This document shows positions 1-8,333 of a stretch of 64,000 nucleotides of DNA, one piece after another. Under the pieces are notes generated by a model. That model was not told where the DNA came from. It was given only the letters and a program-made list of their open reading frames with translations, and did no database searches. Each line of letters starts with the position of its first letter. The stretch's first letter is position 1. The DNA is taken from NCBI RefSeq assembly GCF_014653195.1, contig NZ_BNAH01000007.1, forward strand, positions 263-64,262, given 5' to 3'. This DNA comes from Thalassotalea profundi (GTDB taxonomy: Bacteria > Pseudomonadota > Gammaproteobacteria > Enterobacterales > Alteromonadaceae). Position numbers and translations under genes: made by a program.

Positions 1-70
1 TAATAAAAAAAATAATAGCTGGCCGTTCATAGGCATCCATGCCTTCACGACATTAGCGCATCCTTGTACG

Positions 71-130
71 TCATGGTAGTGTGACTTATGTTGCAGAAAA
101 GCCCATGTGAGAGTAGGACATTGCTAGATT
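71..130 (+). pseudogene. degenerate 5S rRNA-like 3' end
   Basis: The stretch carries two blocks typical of the 3' half of gammaproteobacterial 5S rRNA, ATGGTAGTGTG at 73-83 and CCCATGTGAGAGTAGGACAT at about 102-121, followed by a GCTAG end. In a normal 5S the two blocks are joined by a short GGGG..CCCC helix. Here about 18 unrelated bases separate them. The upstream 60 bases (for example CCATGCC and CATTAGCGC) only loosely recall the 5S 5' half. No 16S or 23S sequence is inside the window. It reads as a rearranged remnant rather than a working 5S gene, but the left edge prevents a check of what precedes it. Confidence 0.5.
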
Positions 131-135
131 TCTAT

Positions 136-516
136 TATAAAAGCCCCCTAGTAATTAAGACTTATCTTTTTACGTTTAATAAGCATGCAATCGGTTAAGG
201 CGATAAGTTTTTTCTAACGTGCTCAGGTATATGGACAACATTAAAGCTTTGCGAGGAGCTTAACGGTGAAAGTAGAGAGATAAGAAAGCTATACTGTAAC
301 TTTATTATAAGTAGCTTCAACTACCTCTGTTTTGAATTAATAATGATATCAAGTAATAAACCAACTGGATAATAGTTTACTTATATTGTTATATATAGAG
401 TGTATTAAACAGTTATTGACTGAGTCGTTACGCTCAACTTTGTTGTTTTAAATTATATTAATTTGAATTTAGAGGTCTATAGATTCTTTAAAAAAGGGCG
501 TTAAGAGCTTTGCTAC
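136..516. other. AT-rich intergenic region, no gene recognised
   Basis: About 380 bases between the 5S-like remnant and the exbD terminator. No open frame with a credible start and ribosome binding site was found on either strand, and no tRNA-like fold was recognised. The sequence may be relic material from the same rearrangement that left the 5S fragment. Confidence 0.4.
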
Positions 517-518
517 AA

Positions 519-545
519 AAAACTCGATAATAAATATCGAGTTTT
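519..545 (-). terminator. bidirectional intrinsic terminator after exbD
   Basis: Perfect 11-bp inverted repeat AAAACTCGATA / TATCGAGTTTT with a 5-nt loop, flanked by A on one side and T on the other. It can therefore terminate in both directions. It lies 44 bases past the exbD stop on the minus strand. Confidence 0.8.
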
Positions 546-588
546 TAATTGGGTATCGAAACTTTGGTTCAATACTTAATTTGAATTT

Positions 589-984
589 TTATTTTCCAAT
601 CGATACAGTCAATTGTGGAAATTGCTTGATCTGATCGATAACAGTAACAACATTATTGTGAGCGGTTTTATCATCAGCAATCACTACGGCACTAGTTGTT
701 TGGTTTTCAGCTAGGAAACTTTCGATACGTGCAGGTAAACGTTCAATATCAACAGTTTTATTATTGAAGCTGATCATTCCTGAATCTGAAATTTTAACAA
801 GTATTGTTGGGTTATCATTACTCGGTGATTTGTTTGGTTTAGGCTTATTAACTAATAAACCTTCTTCTTTTACGAATGATGTGGTAACAATGAAAAATAT
901 TAATAAGATAAATACAATATCCAGCATAGGAGTCATATCTACATCAGCATCATTATTTTCTTGTAACTTTCTTTTTCTACTCAT
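589..984 (-). CDS. exbD: ExbD/TolR-family biopolymer transport protein
   Basis: 131 aa, the normal ExbD size. A short basic cytoplasmic N-terminus is followed by DMTPMLDIVFILLIFFIVT (about residues 16-34), the single ExbD transmembrane helix carrying the proton-conducting Asp, then a periplasmic domain ending in LTVSIGK. ExbD works with ExbB to couple proton motive force to TonB in the inner membrane. The start is preceded by AAAGGAAACATC, a good ribosome binding site. No exbB, tonB or TolA-like gene is adjacent: the upstream neighbour on the same strand is speE, and downstream is a terminator. Either it serves an ExbB encoded elsewhere or it is left over from a broken TonB cluster. TolR is less likely from the TM sequence and context. 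Confidence 0.85.
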   Translation of the reverse strand: MSRKRKLQENNDADVDMTPMLDIVFILLIFFIVTTSFVKEEGLLVNKPKPNKSPSNDNPTILVKISDSGMISFNNKTVDIERLPARIESFLAENQTTSAVVIADDKTAHNNVVTVIDQIKQFPQLTVSIGK

Positions 985-1279
985 GATGTTTCCTTTATAG
1001 TTTTCGTTACTATGTACGAAAAGTTACGTAATAACAAAGAATAAATCTAAAAATTTTAAAATATAATAAAAAAGTAATTTTTAGCTCATTAAGGTTATAA
1101 GCTGGAATACTAAAATACTAGTATTTATTTTACTCAATAATATTATCTGCCAATATAATATCAAACATTACATTGCGAATAAATAATTCTTAGTTGTCAA
1201 TTTAGTTAAAATTAACATTATTTATCACCTTTTTTAGATTTTTACTTAATACTTCTAGAAAAATTAGAAGCGATTTAAA

Positions 1280-2152
1280 TTACATCTTTGAATTATTATT
1301 TTCGATTAAGCTTTTTAACTCATTTATAACAAATGAAGGTAAAGCAAATGATGAGGTATGCAAAGCCGCATTATAGTAATTAAAACTTAATTCACTAGCT
1401 TTTACTCTTTGTTTATCAAAGTCATCGATTGGATGATATTTTTTTGATGCCAAAGTGAAACACCATAAGCCACCTGGATAAGTTAAATTACTAAAGTTAT
1501 ATAAAAAGCACTTTGGAAAAATTCGATTAAGGACTTCAAGTAAAGATTTTTGAATATCTATTGCATACCATGATGATTCTCCTTGAGATACAACAATGCC
1601 ATCATCACTTAAACAGTTATAGACATCTTGGTAAAATTCCTCCCCGAATAATGGCTGTGCAGGGCCAATAGGATCCGTGCTATCAACTATGATGACATCA
1701 AATTTCTCTGAAGTTTCTTTGACGAACTTTACTCCATCGCCAATAATTAAATTCACTTTTTTATCATTAAGAGCTAATGATGTTTGTGGTATGTATTGCT
1801 TGCAGGCATTAACTACCATTGCGTCTATTTCAACCATAGTGCACTTTTCTACGTTTGAGTGCCTTATTACTTCACGAGCTGTTCCGCCATCACCACCGCC
1901 TATAATTAAGACATTTTTAGGAGCCGGGTGTGTGAATAATGGAAGGTGTGTGATCATATCGTGATAAGCAAATTCATCGCGTTCTGTCACCATAATTAAA
2001 CCATCATTGAGTAGCATTTTACCGTGACCTTTAGTTTCAACTATATCAACAGTTTGAAATTCGCTTTGCCCTGAGAATAAAATTTTTTCTACTTTGAAAC
2101 GAAGACCTAAAAAATCTTTAAATTTTTCTTCTACCCATAAATCAGAGTGCAT
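1280..2152 (-). CDS. speE: spermidine synthase (polyamine aminopropyltransferase)
   Basis: 290 aa. It transfers the aminopropyl group of decarboxylated AdoMet to putrescine to give spermidine. The SAM-type nucleotide fold is clear: VLIIGGGDGGTAREVIRH (about residues 81-98), then VEIDAMVV, the IIGDGVKFV segment and the catalytic VDSTDPIGPA loop; the N-terminal strand domain has LNDGLIMVTERDEFAYHDM. The ATG overlaps the end of the upstream AdoMet decarboxylase gene by 11 bases, so the two enzymes that make and use decarboxylated AdoMet are translationally coupled. The pair is divergent from agmatinase-speA, which supplies putrescine. Confidence 0.95.
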   Translation of the reverse strand: MHSDLWVEEKFKDFLGLRFKVEKILFSGQSEFQTVDIVETKGHGKMLLNDGLIMVTERDEFAYHDMITHLPLFTHPAPKNVLIIGGGDGGTAREVIRHSNVEKCTMVEIDAMVVNACKQYIPQTSLALNDKKVNLIIGDGVKFVKETSEKFDVIIVDSTDPIGPAQPLFGEEFYQDVYNCLSDDGIVVSQGESSWYAIDIQKSLLEVLNRIFPKCFLYNFSNLTYPGGLWCFTLASKKYHPIDDFDKQRVKASELSFNYYNAALHTSSFALPSFVINELKSLIENNNSKM

Positions 2153-3104
2153 TATTTTCTCCTTCGATATGTACTTGTATAGGTTGAGTAAATTCTAATT
2201 GAGGCAAAATAAAATTCGCAAAGTTCACATGATAGCCATTAGGTAATGTTTGTTGTACTAATGATTTACTTAAGTAATTTGCTTCTTTAAATAATGTAGT
2301 TTTATTGGAAAAACTATGTTCATTAAAGCTTAATATATCGAATGACAAGGGTTTTAATATCTCTATAAAAAGTGGCGCTATTGCCATTAAGTCCATATTT
2401 GATTCAAAACTTATATAACTACTGTCTGCTTGTGGAGTGATGTGAATCGTTAAATATCTATCTGCTTTAATTGCATTCAGTGAGTAGCCGTATGGTTGAA
2501 AAACATAATCATCTATGATGAAATCAGGTAGAATCTTATTAATCGATAAAAAGTCTCTAATCGCTAATGCAGTTATACCTTTGCTGGTTAATAAATTAGA
2601 AGCTTGTTCATTTATTTGATAAGCAAGGAATTCATAAGTTTTATCTTCAGGATCAGCAATAAAGTTGTTTTCATAATGGAATAGAAAATTGTGATGTCCG
2701 TCAAGCTCACCAAATCGATAAGCATTGCCTTTAATGTACTGTGACAGTAACTTTATATCATCCCCAAAGCAGCTGGGTTGAGCATGTGAAAAGTATTCGT
2801 TTTTACGTTGATAGGTAAGTTGTTTAATTTTATCTTTACCAATTTTCTTGATAAAATATTCAATAGCATTAACAAGTTGGGTTTCACCACAGGTTAAAAT
2901 TAACAGTCTATCATTCCAGACAAATAAACTTGATTCAGAGAGTAAGAAAGCTTTGCAATTTTCATTGTTTATCGATGAAATAATTTGCGCATTACAAGAT
3001 GTCACCATGGCTTGCCAAAAAGTATCTTTTATATCTTTTAGTAAAGATATTTGGCCAATATTTATTTGTATTTCTGCTTTTTTTTCAGCACCTTCAAAAA
3101 ACAA
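2142..3104 (-). CDS. eukaryotic-type S-adenosylmethionine decarboxylase proenzyme
   Basis: 320 aa. It does not resemble bacterial SpeD. It matches the animal/plant AdoMetDC family (human AMD1 type) in order: FFEGAEK at the N-terminus (E4 and E7), LSESSLFV (predicted self-cleavage between E57 and S58, giving the pyruvoyl cofactor), TCGET (C72, like human Cys82), GYSLN (S208, like human Ser229), TIHITP (H221, like human His243) and SYISFESN. The equivalent of human Cys226 is Tyr. The start is TTG, supported by AAAGGGG seven bases upstream; no better ATG exists before the conserved FFEG. It overlaps speE by 11 bases. The product supplies aminopropyl groups to SpeE in the cytoplasm. A rare family in bacteria, so lateral acquisition is plausible. 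Confidence 0.9.
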   Translation of the reverse strand: MFFEGAEKKAEIQINIGQISLLKDIKDTFWQAMVTSCNAQIISSINNENCKAFLLSESSLFVWNDRLLILTCGETQLVNAIEYFIKKIGKDKIKQLTYQRKNEYFSHAQPSCFGDDIKLLSQYIKGNAYRFGELDGHHNFLFHYENNFIADPEDKTYEFLAYQINEQASNLLTSKGITALAIRDFLSINKILPDFIIDDYVFQPYGYSLNAIKADRYLTIHITPQADSSYISFESNMDLMAIAPLFIEILKPLSFDILSFNEHSFSNKTTLFKEANYLSKSLVQQTLPNGYHVNFANFILPQLEFTQPIQVHIEGENNAL

Positions 3105-3350
3105 TGGTTCGCCCCTTTAAACGATAAAAACAATGGTTATTTATATTTGATCTATAAAATTTATATGTATTAAATTTTAGTTTATTTTTCAATGGTTAAC
3201 AAACTTATTCAATTATGCATTTTATTGTGATTTTTATGACATAAATAAAGTCATAAAAAAAACATCAATAATTGAAAATATTTCTATACTTTGGTGAAAA
3301 AAGTAGCATAATTGCCGCGAAATTTTTCGCGTATATATAGGTTAACTAAC
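3105..3350. promoter_or_regulatory. divergent control region of the polyamine genes
   Basis: 246 bases between the two divergent polyamine pairs must hold both promoters. A perfect palindrome CGCGAAATTTTTCGCG at 3316-3331 lies 20 bases before the agmatinase GTG. It could be an operator or a leader hairpin. CATAAT at 3307-3312 is a candidate -10 box without a good -35. The minus-strand ribosome binding site AAAGGGG is at 3112-3118. Confidence 0.5.
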
Positions 3351-4295
3351 GTGACAATAATAAAACAACTAACAATTGAATTAGACAGTGTTGATATTCC
3401 TTTTCAACTCTCCAAAAATGCCGAAGGTATTTATGCTAATTCTATACATATTATTGGTTTTGAATATGATGGAACTGCGTGTTTTCGAAAAGGCACTAAA
3501 GCAGGTCCTAATGCATTAAGAGCGGTTGCTGACGGCATTGAAACATATTCACCATATTTTAACGCTGATCTAGGTGATGTTACGTTTTATGATTTAGGAA
3601 ATTTAAAAATTCGTCCTTCACTTACTGCGCAAAGTGAAAATGATGAAGCAGAAAAGCACAGTATACTTGAGCAACAATGGCAATATGCAAGTGATGACTT
3701 TACCGATTTGTTTGCAGATATTGATTTAGTTCAAGACCAAGTGAAAATACTGACAATAGGTGGCGAGCATTCTATTTCTTATGCACCGATTAAAACTTAT
3801 TTAGAACAATACCCTGATTTAGTATTGATTCATTTAGACGCTCATGCTGATTTAAGAGATGGTTATCAAGGTTTTCATTATTCACATGCGTCCATTATTC
3901 GAAGAGTGTTAGATCATTTTGGTGAGCAACATGAGTTAATACAATATGGTATTCGTTCAGGAACAAAAGAAGAATATCAATGGATGAAAGAAAATAAGAC
4001 AATTAAAACGTCAAGAAAAGAATTTTTGGACGCAGTAAATAACATTGCAAATGATCGACCTATTTATTTAACGTTAGATCTTGATTATTTTGATCCAAGC
4101 TTTTTCCCTGGTACTGGTACGCCAGAGCCTGGTGGAGAAGATTTTCATTCTTTTATTAGCCTTTGTAAAATGTTGAAAGAGAAGAATTTTGTTGGGTGTG
4201 ATGTCGTAGAATTAGCACCAGAGATTGATAGCACGGGTAACAGCGATGTTTTTGCTGCTAAAGTTGTTCGTGAACTTATATTTTGTTTAGCATAG
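3351..4295 (+). CDS. speB: agmatinase (ureohydrolase family)
   Basis: 314 aa from a GTG start; AGGT lies about eight bases before it. A TTG at 3312 would add 13 residues but falls on the promoter-proximal palindrome. The arginase/agmatinase dimanganese site is intact: GGEHS (about 145), DAHADLRD (about 169), a conserved SH, DLDYFDP and a late Glu (VVELAPE). It hydrolyses agmatine to putrescine and urea. The next gene, 13 bases downstream, is speA, which makes agmatine, so the pair forms an arginine-to-putrescine operon. Agmatinase is preferred over arginase because of speA; formiminoglutamase or guanidinobutyrase activity cannot be excluded by sequence alone. Confidence 0.88.
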   Translation: MTIIKQLTIELDSVDIPFQLSKNAEGIYANSIHIIGFEYDGTACFRKGTKAGPNALRAVADGIETYSPYFNADLGDVTFYDLGNLKIRPSLTAQSENDEAEKHSILEQQWQYASDDFTDLFADIDLVQDQVKILTIGGEHSISYAPIKTYLEQYPDLVLIHLDAHADLRDGYQGFHYSHASIIRRVLDHFGEQHELIQYGIRSGTKEEYQWMKENKTIKTSRKEFLDAVNNIANDRPIYLTLDLDYFDPSFFPGTGTPEPGGEDFHSFISLCKMLKEKNFVGCDVVELAPEIDSTGNSDVFAAKVVRELIFCLA

Positions 4296-4308
4296 TTGAG
4301 ATAAAGAT

Positions 4309-6288
4309 TTGAACAAATTGAATAACCCAAGTAGCGGTAATAAAGAATTTTCAAGCAATGAGCTGGCTTCAACAGCCCTTAATTCATCTTGGACTATTGA
4401 TGATGCTGAAAAAGCATATCGCGTAAAACGTTGGGGTAATGGCTATTTTGATATTAGCGAGTGTGGTAACATTCATGTTAGCCCTCGTTATGATCAACCT
4501 GATCTTAAAATAAACTTACGTGAAGTAATAAATGAAATGGCGGAAGAGGGGATCGAATTTCCTGCTGTTATTCGTTTTCATGATATTTTACGTTCACAAG
4601 TTGAACAGCTGAATAAAACCTTTAGAGCAAAAATTGAGGAAGCTGATTACGAAGGGAAGTACTTAGGTGTATTTCCAGTAAAAGTGAATCAAATGCGTGA
4701 AGTTATTGAAGAAATTGTTGACGCAGGTAGTCGTTTTAATTACGGCTTAGAAGCTGGATCTAAACCAGAGTTAATTGCAGCACTTGCCTATAATACTAAT
4801 AAAGACTCTTTAACCGTGTTGAATGGTTATAAGGATGAAGAGTACTTACGTCTAGCGTTATTGGGCTTAAAAATAAACAGAAATATTATTATTGTTATTG
4901 AAAAGTTTAGTGAATTAACAAAGCTTATCTCTTTAGCGAAAGAGCTTAATATTGCACCTGTTATTGGTCTTCGAGTTAAAATGATGGTGAAAGGACGAGG
5001 TAAATGGGAAAGCTCGAGTGGTGAACGTGCCAAGTTTGGATTAAGTATTGCTGAAATTCTTAATGCAGTAACGTTATTAGAAAATGAAGGTATGAAGGAC
5101 AGTATTAAATTATTGCACTTTCATATTGGTAGCCAGCTTACTGATATTCGCGCAGTTAAAGAGGCAGTACAAGAATCATCATTGGTTTATTCAAAGCTAG
5201 TACAGTTAGGCGTACCTTTAGAATATGTTGATGTAGGTGGTGGTTTAGCAATTGATTATGATGGCTCTCAATCCACTAATGACTCATCTTGTAATTATGG
5301 TTTAGAAGAGTATGTCTCAGACATCGTTTATGGCTTTAAACAAAACTGTGATCTTGAATCTGTTCCTCATCCTAATATTGTGAGTGAAAGTGGTCGTGCA
5401 ATGACGGCTCATCATTCTTGTGTGATAACAAAAGTCATCGGTGAAATTCACCCAAGTGGAACACAATATGCGACAAAAAAATCGACTAGTGAGCATATTA
5501 TTGTTACCAATATGCGAGATATTGAAAATGAAATGGAGCAAGAAAACTCTCAGGAAGTTTACAATGATATTTGCCAATTAAAAGAGCAAGCTTTTCAAGC
5601 GTTTAAACTTGGTATTTTTACGTTAGATGAGCTGGCAAAAGTTGAAACTATGTATTGGCGTATTCTAAATCGTATTGAAACACAAATAAAAAATGAAGAG
5701 TTTATTCCTGAAGAATTGCGTGAAATATCAGCAATGTTGTCATCACAGTATTTAGCGAATTTTTCAGTATTTCAATCAGCAGCTGACTCATGGGCGATTG
5801 ATCAGGTATTACCAATTGTACCTATTTCTCGTTTGAATGAACAACCAACAAAGCTGTGTAGTTTAGTTGATATTACCTGTGATAGTGACGGTAAAATAGA
5901 TAAATTTATTGGCGAAGATACGGTCGCTAGTAATATACCATTACACCAATTGATACCAGGTGAAGATTACTTTTTAGGGATCTTTTTAACTGGTGCATAT
6001 CAGGATGTTATGGGTGATATGCATAATTTATTTGGTCGATTAAATGAAGTTCATGTGTTTAGTTATGACGACGATCCCAAGGATTTTTATATTGAAGAAA
6101 CTGTGAAAGGCTCTTCTGTGGAAAATGTATTATCAACGATGCAATATACACCTGTACTTATGGCTCAAGTGATTAAAAAAGACATTGATAAAGAAGTTCA
6201 ACGAGGAAAGATTAAACCCCGTGAAGGTGTTAATTTAATTGACTTTTATGAAGAATGTTTAGCTGGCTACACTTATTTAAAAAGTTAG
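4309..6288 (+). CDS. speA: biosynthetic arginine decarboxylase
   Basis: 659 aa, almost the same length as E. coli SpeA (658). PLP-dependent fold type III enzyme converting arginine to agmatine. The PLP lysine sits in GVFPVKVNQ (K125). HFHIGSQL and VDVGGGLAIDYDG are the usual cofactor-phosphate and barrel motifs, and the C-terminal beta domain includes GAYQDVMGDMHNLFG. The start is TTG at 4309 with GAG eight bases upstream; the frame offers no ATG before the conserved N-terminal region and the length fits the family. It is co-transcribed with the preceding agmatinase gene. A 12-bp hairpin follows the stop codon. Confidence 0.95.
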   Translation: MNKLNNPSSGNKEFSSNELASTALNSSWTIDDAEKAYRVKRWGNGYFDISECGNIHVSPRYDQPDLKINLREVINEMAEEGIEFPAVIRFHDILRSQVEQLNKTFRAKIEEADYEGKYLGVFPVKVNQMREVIEEIVDAGSRFNYGLEAGSKPELIAALAYNTNKDSLTVLNGYKDEEYLRLALLGLKINRNIIIVIEKFSELTKLISLAKELNIAPVIGLRVKMMVKGRGKWESSSGERAKFGLSIAEILNAVTLLENEGMKDSIKLLHFHIGSQLTDIRAVKEAVQESSLVYSKLVQLGVPLEYVDVGGGLAIDYDGSQSTNDSSCNYGLEEYVSDIVYGFKQNCDLESVPHPNIVSESGRAMTAHHSCVITKVIGEIHPSGTQYATKKSTSEHIIVTNMRDIENEMEQENSQEVYNDICQLKEQAFQAFKLGIFTLDELAKVETMYWRILNRIETQIKNEEFIPEELREISAMLSSQYLANFSVFQSAADSWAIDQVLPIVPISRLNEQPTKLCSLVDITCDSDGKIDKFIGEDTVASNIPLHQLIPGEDYFLGIFLTGAYQDVMGDMHNLFGRLNEVHVFSYDDDPKDFYIEETVKGSSVENVLSTMQYTPVLMAQVIKKDIDKEVQRGKIKPREGVNLIDFYEECLAGYTYLKS

Positions 6289-6298
6289 CTAGTAAGAA

Positions 6299-6338
6299 AA
6301 TATTGCTCCACATTATTATATAGTGATGGAGCAATATT
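6299..6338 (+). terminator. stem-loop after speA, probable terminator
   Basis: 12-bp perfect stem AATATTGCTCCA / TGGAGCAATATT starting 10 bases past the speA stop, with a 16-nt loop that can partly pair. No long T run follows, so it may be a 3' end stabiliser rather than a strong terminator. Confidence 0.6.
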
Positions 6339-6469
6339 ATCAGTAAAGTTTTTCTTAATTATAAAGATAAATTAATAAACACTTGATTATATCTTGTTGA
6401 AATATCATTCTATATTACTTGCTGCGCTCATTTAATAAGTGCTATTTGAATTTTATTGAAAGGTAAACC

Positions 6470-7165
6470 ATGTTGATGCGAGTTTTATACTTACTTTTAC
6501 TCATTCAAATAAATATATTTATCAATATAGCGTACGCAAAATTGAATTATGTCAGCCTTAATACCATAGAATCAGAGCTACGTGAACCTCTCTTTTTAAA
6601 GTTAAATATTGTTGGAAGTGGAAATAACTTACCGTTAAGGTTTACCCTAGTTTCGCAAAAAAATGAGACAGAAATGGCAGCTCATCGGCTTAATGCTTTC
6701 ATGGTTCGTTTAGCGAGTATACGCCCAGCGATAGGTGAAAGTTTCATTCAAGTATATGAGTTTGATGGTCAAGCTTGGCAAAAAGTACAACAAGTCGATA
6801 TATCGAATAAATTAGAAAGTTTTGATCCATCTTTGGCTAATAGACCAGCCCAAAAAAATATCACGTCGCCAGTAGCACCGCAGGTGACTTCAAAAGAGCC
6901 AGATACCGAATGTCAGCTAACACGTGAATCTAAAGAAACGCTGTGGAGCATTGCCAGTCGTTATAAAGATAATTGGCGAGTAGATGTATTTAGTGCAATG
7001 CTTGCTATTTTTCAGACAAATAAAAATAAATTCTCTCATCAACATATTGGTTATCTAATTGATAATGCATCATTAGCTTGTCCTTCTCGAAAAACTATTG
7101 CGATGATGGGCGAAAAAGAGGCAATGAAAGCTGAATTCTTTCGTTTGAATAAACTTCCAATCTGA
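6470..7165 (+). CDS. FimV/LysM-like secreted protein
   Basis: 231 aa. Residues 1-23 form a signal peptide ending in AYAK. The N-terminal half (LNTIESELREPLFLKLNIVG) recalls the FimV N-terminal domain. A proline-containing linker follows. The segment from about 155, ETLWSIASRYKDNW...AMLAIFQTN, matches the LysM-like repeat of FimV-type peptidoglycan-binding proteins, ending near LACPSRKT. It is much shorter than FimV and lacks the TPR C-terminus. The start follows AAAGGT with a normal gap. It stands alone between speA and the DUF2235 gene. Likely a periplasmic wall-associated protein; the precise role is unknown. Confidence 0.55.
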   Translation: MLMRVLYLLLLIQINIFINIAYAKLNYVSLNTIESELREPLFLKLNIVGSGNNLPLRFTLVSQKNETEMAAHRLNAFMVRLASIRPAIGESFIQVYEFDGQAWQKVQQVDISNKLESFDPSLANRPAQKNITSPVAPQVTSKEPDTECQLTRESKETLWSIASRYKDNWRVDVFSAMLAIFQTNKNKFSHQHIGYLIDNASLACPSRKTIAMMGEKEAMKAEFFRLNKLPI

Positions 7166-7230
7166 TTAGAAAATCAGCTATATTGTTAACTATATATCAA
7201 TAATAATTATCATCAAATGGAGTTGATAAC

Positions 7231-8271
7231 ATGGTTAAACGTATAGTGATTTGTGCTGATGGTACATGGAACCGTCCTGAAAAAGATCTCGAGAAAGACT
7301 TTCCTACTAATGTGTTAAAGCTCGCTCGCGCGATTATGCCAATGGGGGACGATGGTATTCCTCAACAAGTGTTTTATGATTGGGGCGTAGGCTCTTATTA
7401 TAATTCAGTCGTAGGTGGTGCCACAGGTGCAGGTATTCAAAAAAATATTAAAGATGACTACCGATATATCGTTCAGAATTATAATGAAGGAGATGAACTT
7501 TATTTCTTCGGCTTTAGCCGTGGCGCTTATACTATACGCTCGTTATGTGGGTTAATTAATAACTGCGGTATTTTAAAGCGAGATAAAGCCCATTTAATTG
7601 AACAGGCTTTTGAGCACTATAAAAATGATGGTGTTGATTACAAGCCGCGAAGTGCAATGTCTGAAATGTTTATTGCTGAGAATAGTCATCCCGATAAAGT
7701 AATAAAATTTGTTGGGGTATGGGACACTGTTGGCGCAATGGGCATACCTATTTCATTTTTGGGGTTATTCGAAGATGAAGATGAATTTTATGACACTAAA
7801 ATGGGTTCAAATATTCAGGTTGCGAGACATGCCTTAGCGATAGATGAACACCGTAAGGATTTTATCCCCACAATATGGCAACGACGTACGAGTGTTGATA
7901 TTAAACAAGTTTGGTTTTGTGGTGCTCATAGTAATATTGGCGGTAGTTATGCGCCTGACGAAGATAGCGGGCTATTATCAGATATCACGTTACAATGGAT
8001 GATAAAAGAAGCGAAAAGCCATGCATTAAGCGTTGAATCTCATTTAACGGAACAACTAAACCCTAAAGTTACGGCCACGATTACCGAATCACGAAAGTCT
8101 TTTTATCGTGTTAAACGTAAAATGTATCGAAAACTACAACTGACCGATGAGACGTATCAATTAAAATTACACAAATCGGTGAAAGCGCGTTATTTAGCAG
8201 ATAAAAGCTATCGACCTAGTAATTTAGTAAGTGAAATAAAAGCTAATGGTTGGCCTGCTCTCGAGGATTAA
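7231..8271 (+). CDS. DUF2235 alpha/beta hydrolase (Tle1-like fold)
   Basis: 346 aa. It begins IVICADGTWNR, typical of DUF2235, and has the serine nucleophile motif GFSRGAYTIR (near residue 94-103), VGVWDTVGAMG (catalytic Asp region) and WFCGAHSNIGGSY, which probably carries the catalytic His. The family includes type VI secretion phospholipase effectors (Tle1) and many uncharacterised cytoplasmic hydrolases. There is no signal peptide. No VgrG, PAAR, immunity gene or other T6SS gene is near, so an effector role is not supported here; a lipid or ester hydrolase is the safest description. The start follows GGAG. A 17-bp inverted repeat begins four bases after the stop. Confidence 0.8.
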   Translation: MVKRIVICADGTWNRPEKDLEKDFPTNVLKLARAIMPMGDDGIPQQVFYDWGVGSYYNSVVGGATGAGIQKNIKDDYRYIVQNYNEGDELYFFGFSRGAYTIRSLCGLINNCGILKRDKAHLIEQAFEHYKNDGVDYKPRSAMSEMFIAENSHPDKVIKFVGVWDTVGAMGIPISFLGLFEDEDEFYDTKMGSNIQVARHALAIDEHRKDFIPTIWQRRTSVDIKQVWFCGAHSNIGGSYAPDEDSGLLSDITLQWMIKEAKSHALSVESHLTEQLNPKVTATITESRKSFYRVKRKMYRKLQLTDETYQLKLHKSVKARYLADKSYRPSNLVSEIKANGWPALED

Positions 8272-8274
8272 ATT

Positions 8275-8313
8275 CATTATTAATTTTTTAAAGCGATTAA
8301 AAAATTAATAATG
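8275..8313. terminator. perfect 17-bp inverted repeat between convergent genes
   Basis: Perfect 17-bp arms CATTATTAATTTTTTAA (8275-8291) and TTAAAAAATTAATAATG (8297-8313) around a 5-nt loop AGCGA. It sits between the DUF2235 gene and a minus-strand pseudogene, so a bidirectional terminator is likely. The stem is almost all A:T. Confidence 0.6.
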
Positions 8314-8333
8314 TCATTGGTTGTATTTTGAAT

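Noticed and set aside
1..70. Intact 5S rRNA 5' half
   Set aside because: Only short blocks agree with 5S and the pairing with the 3' end is limited to about four bases.
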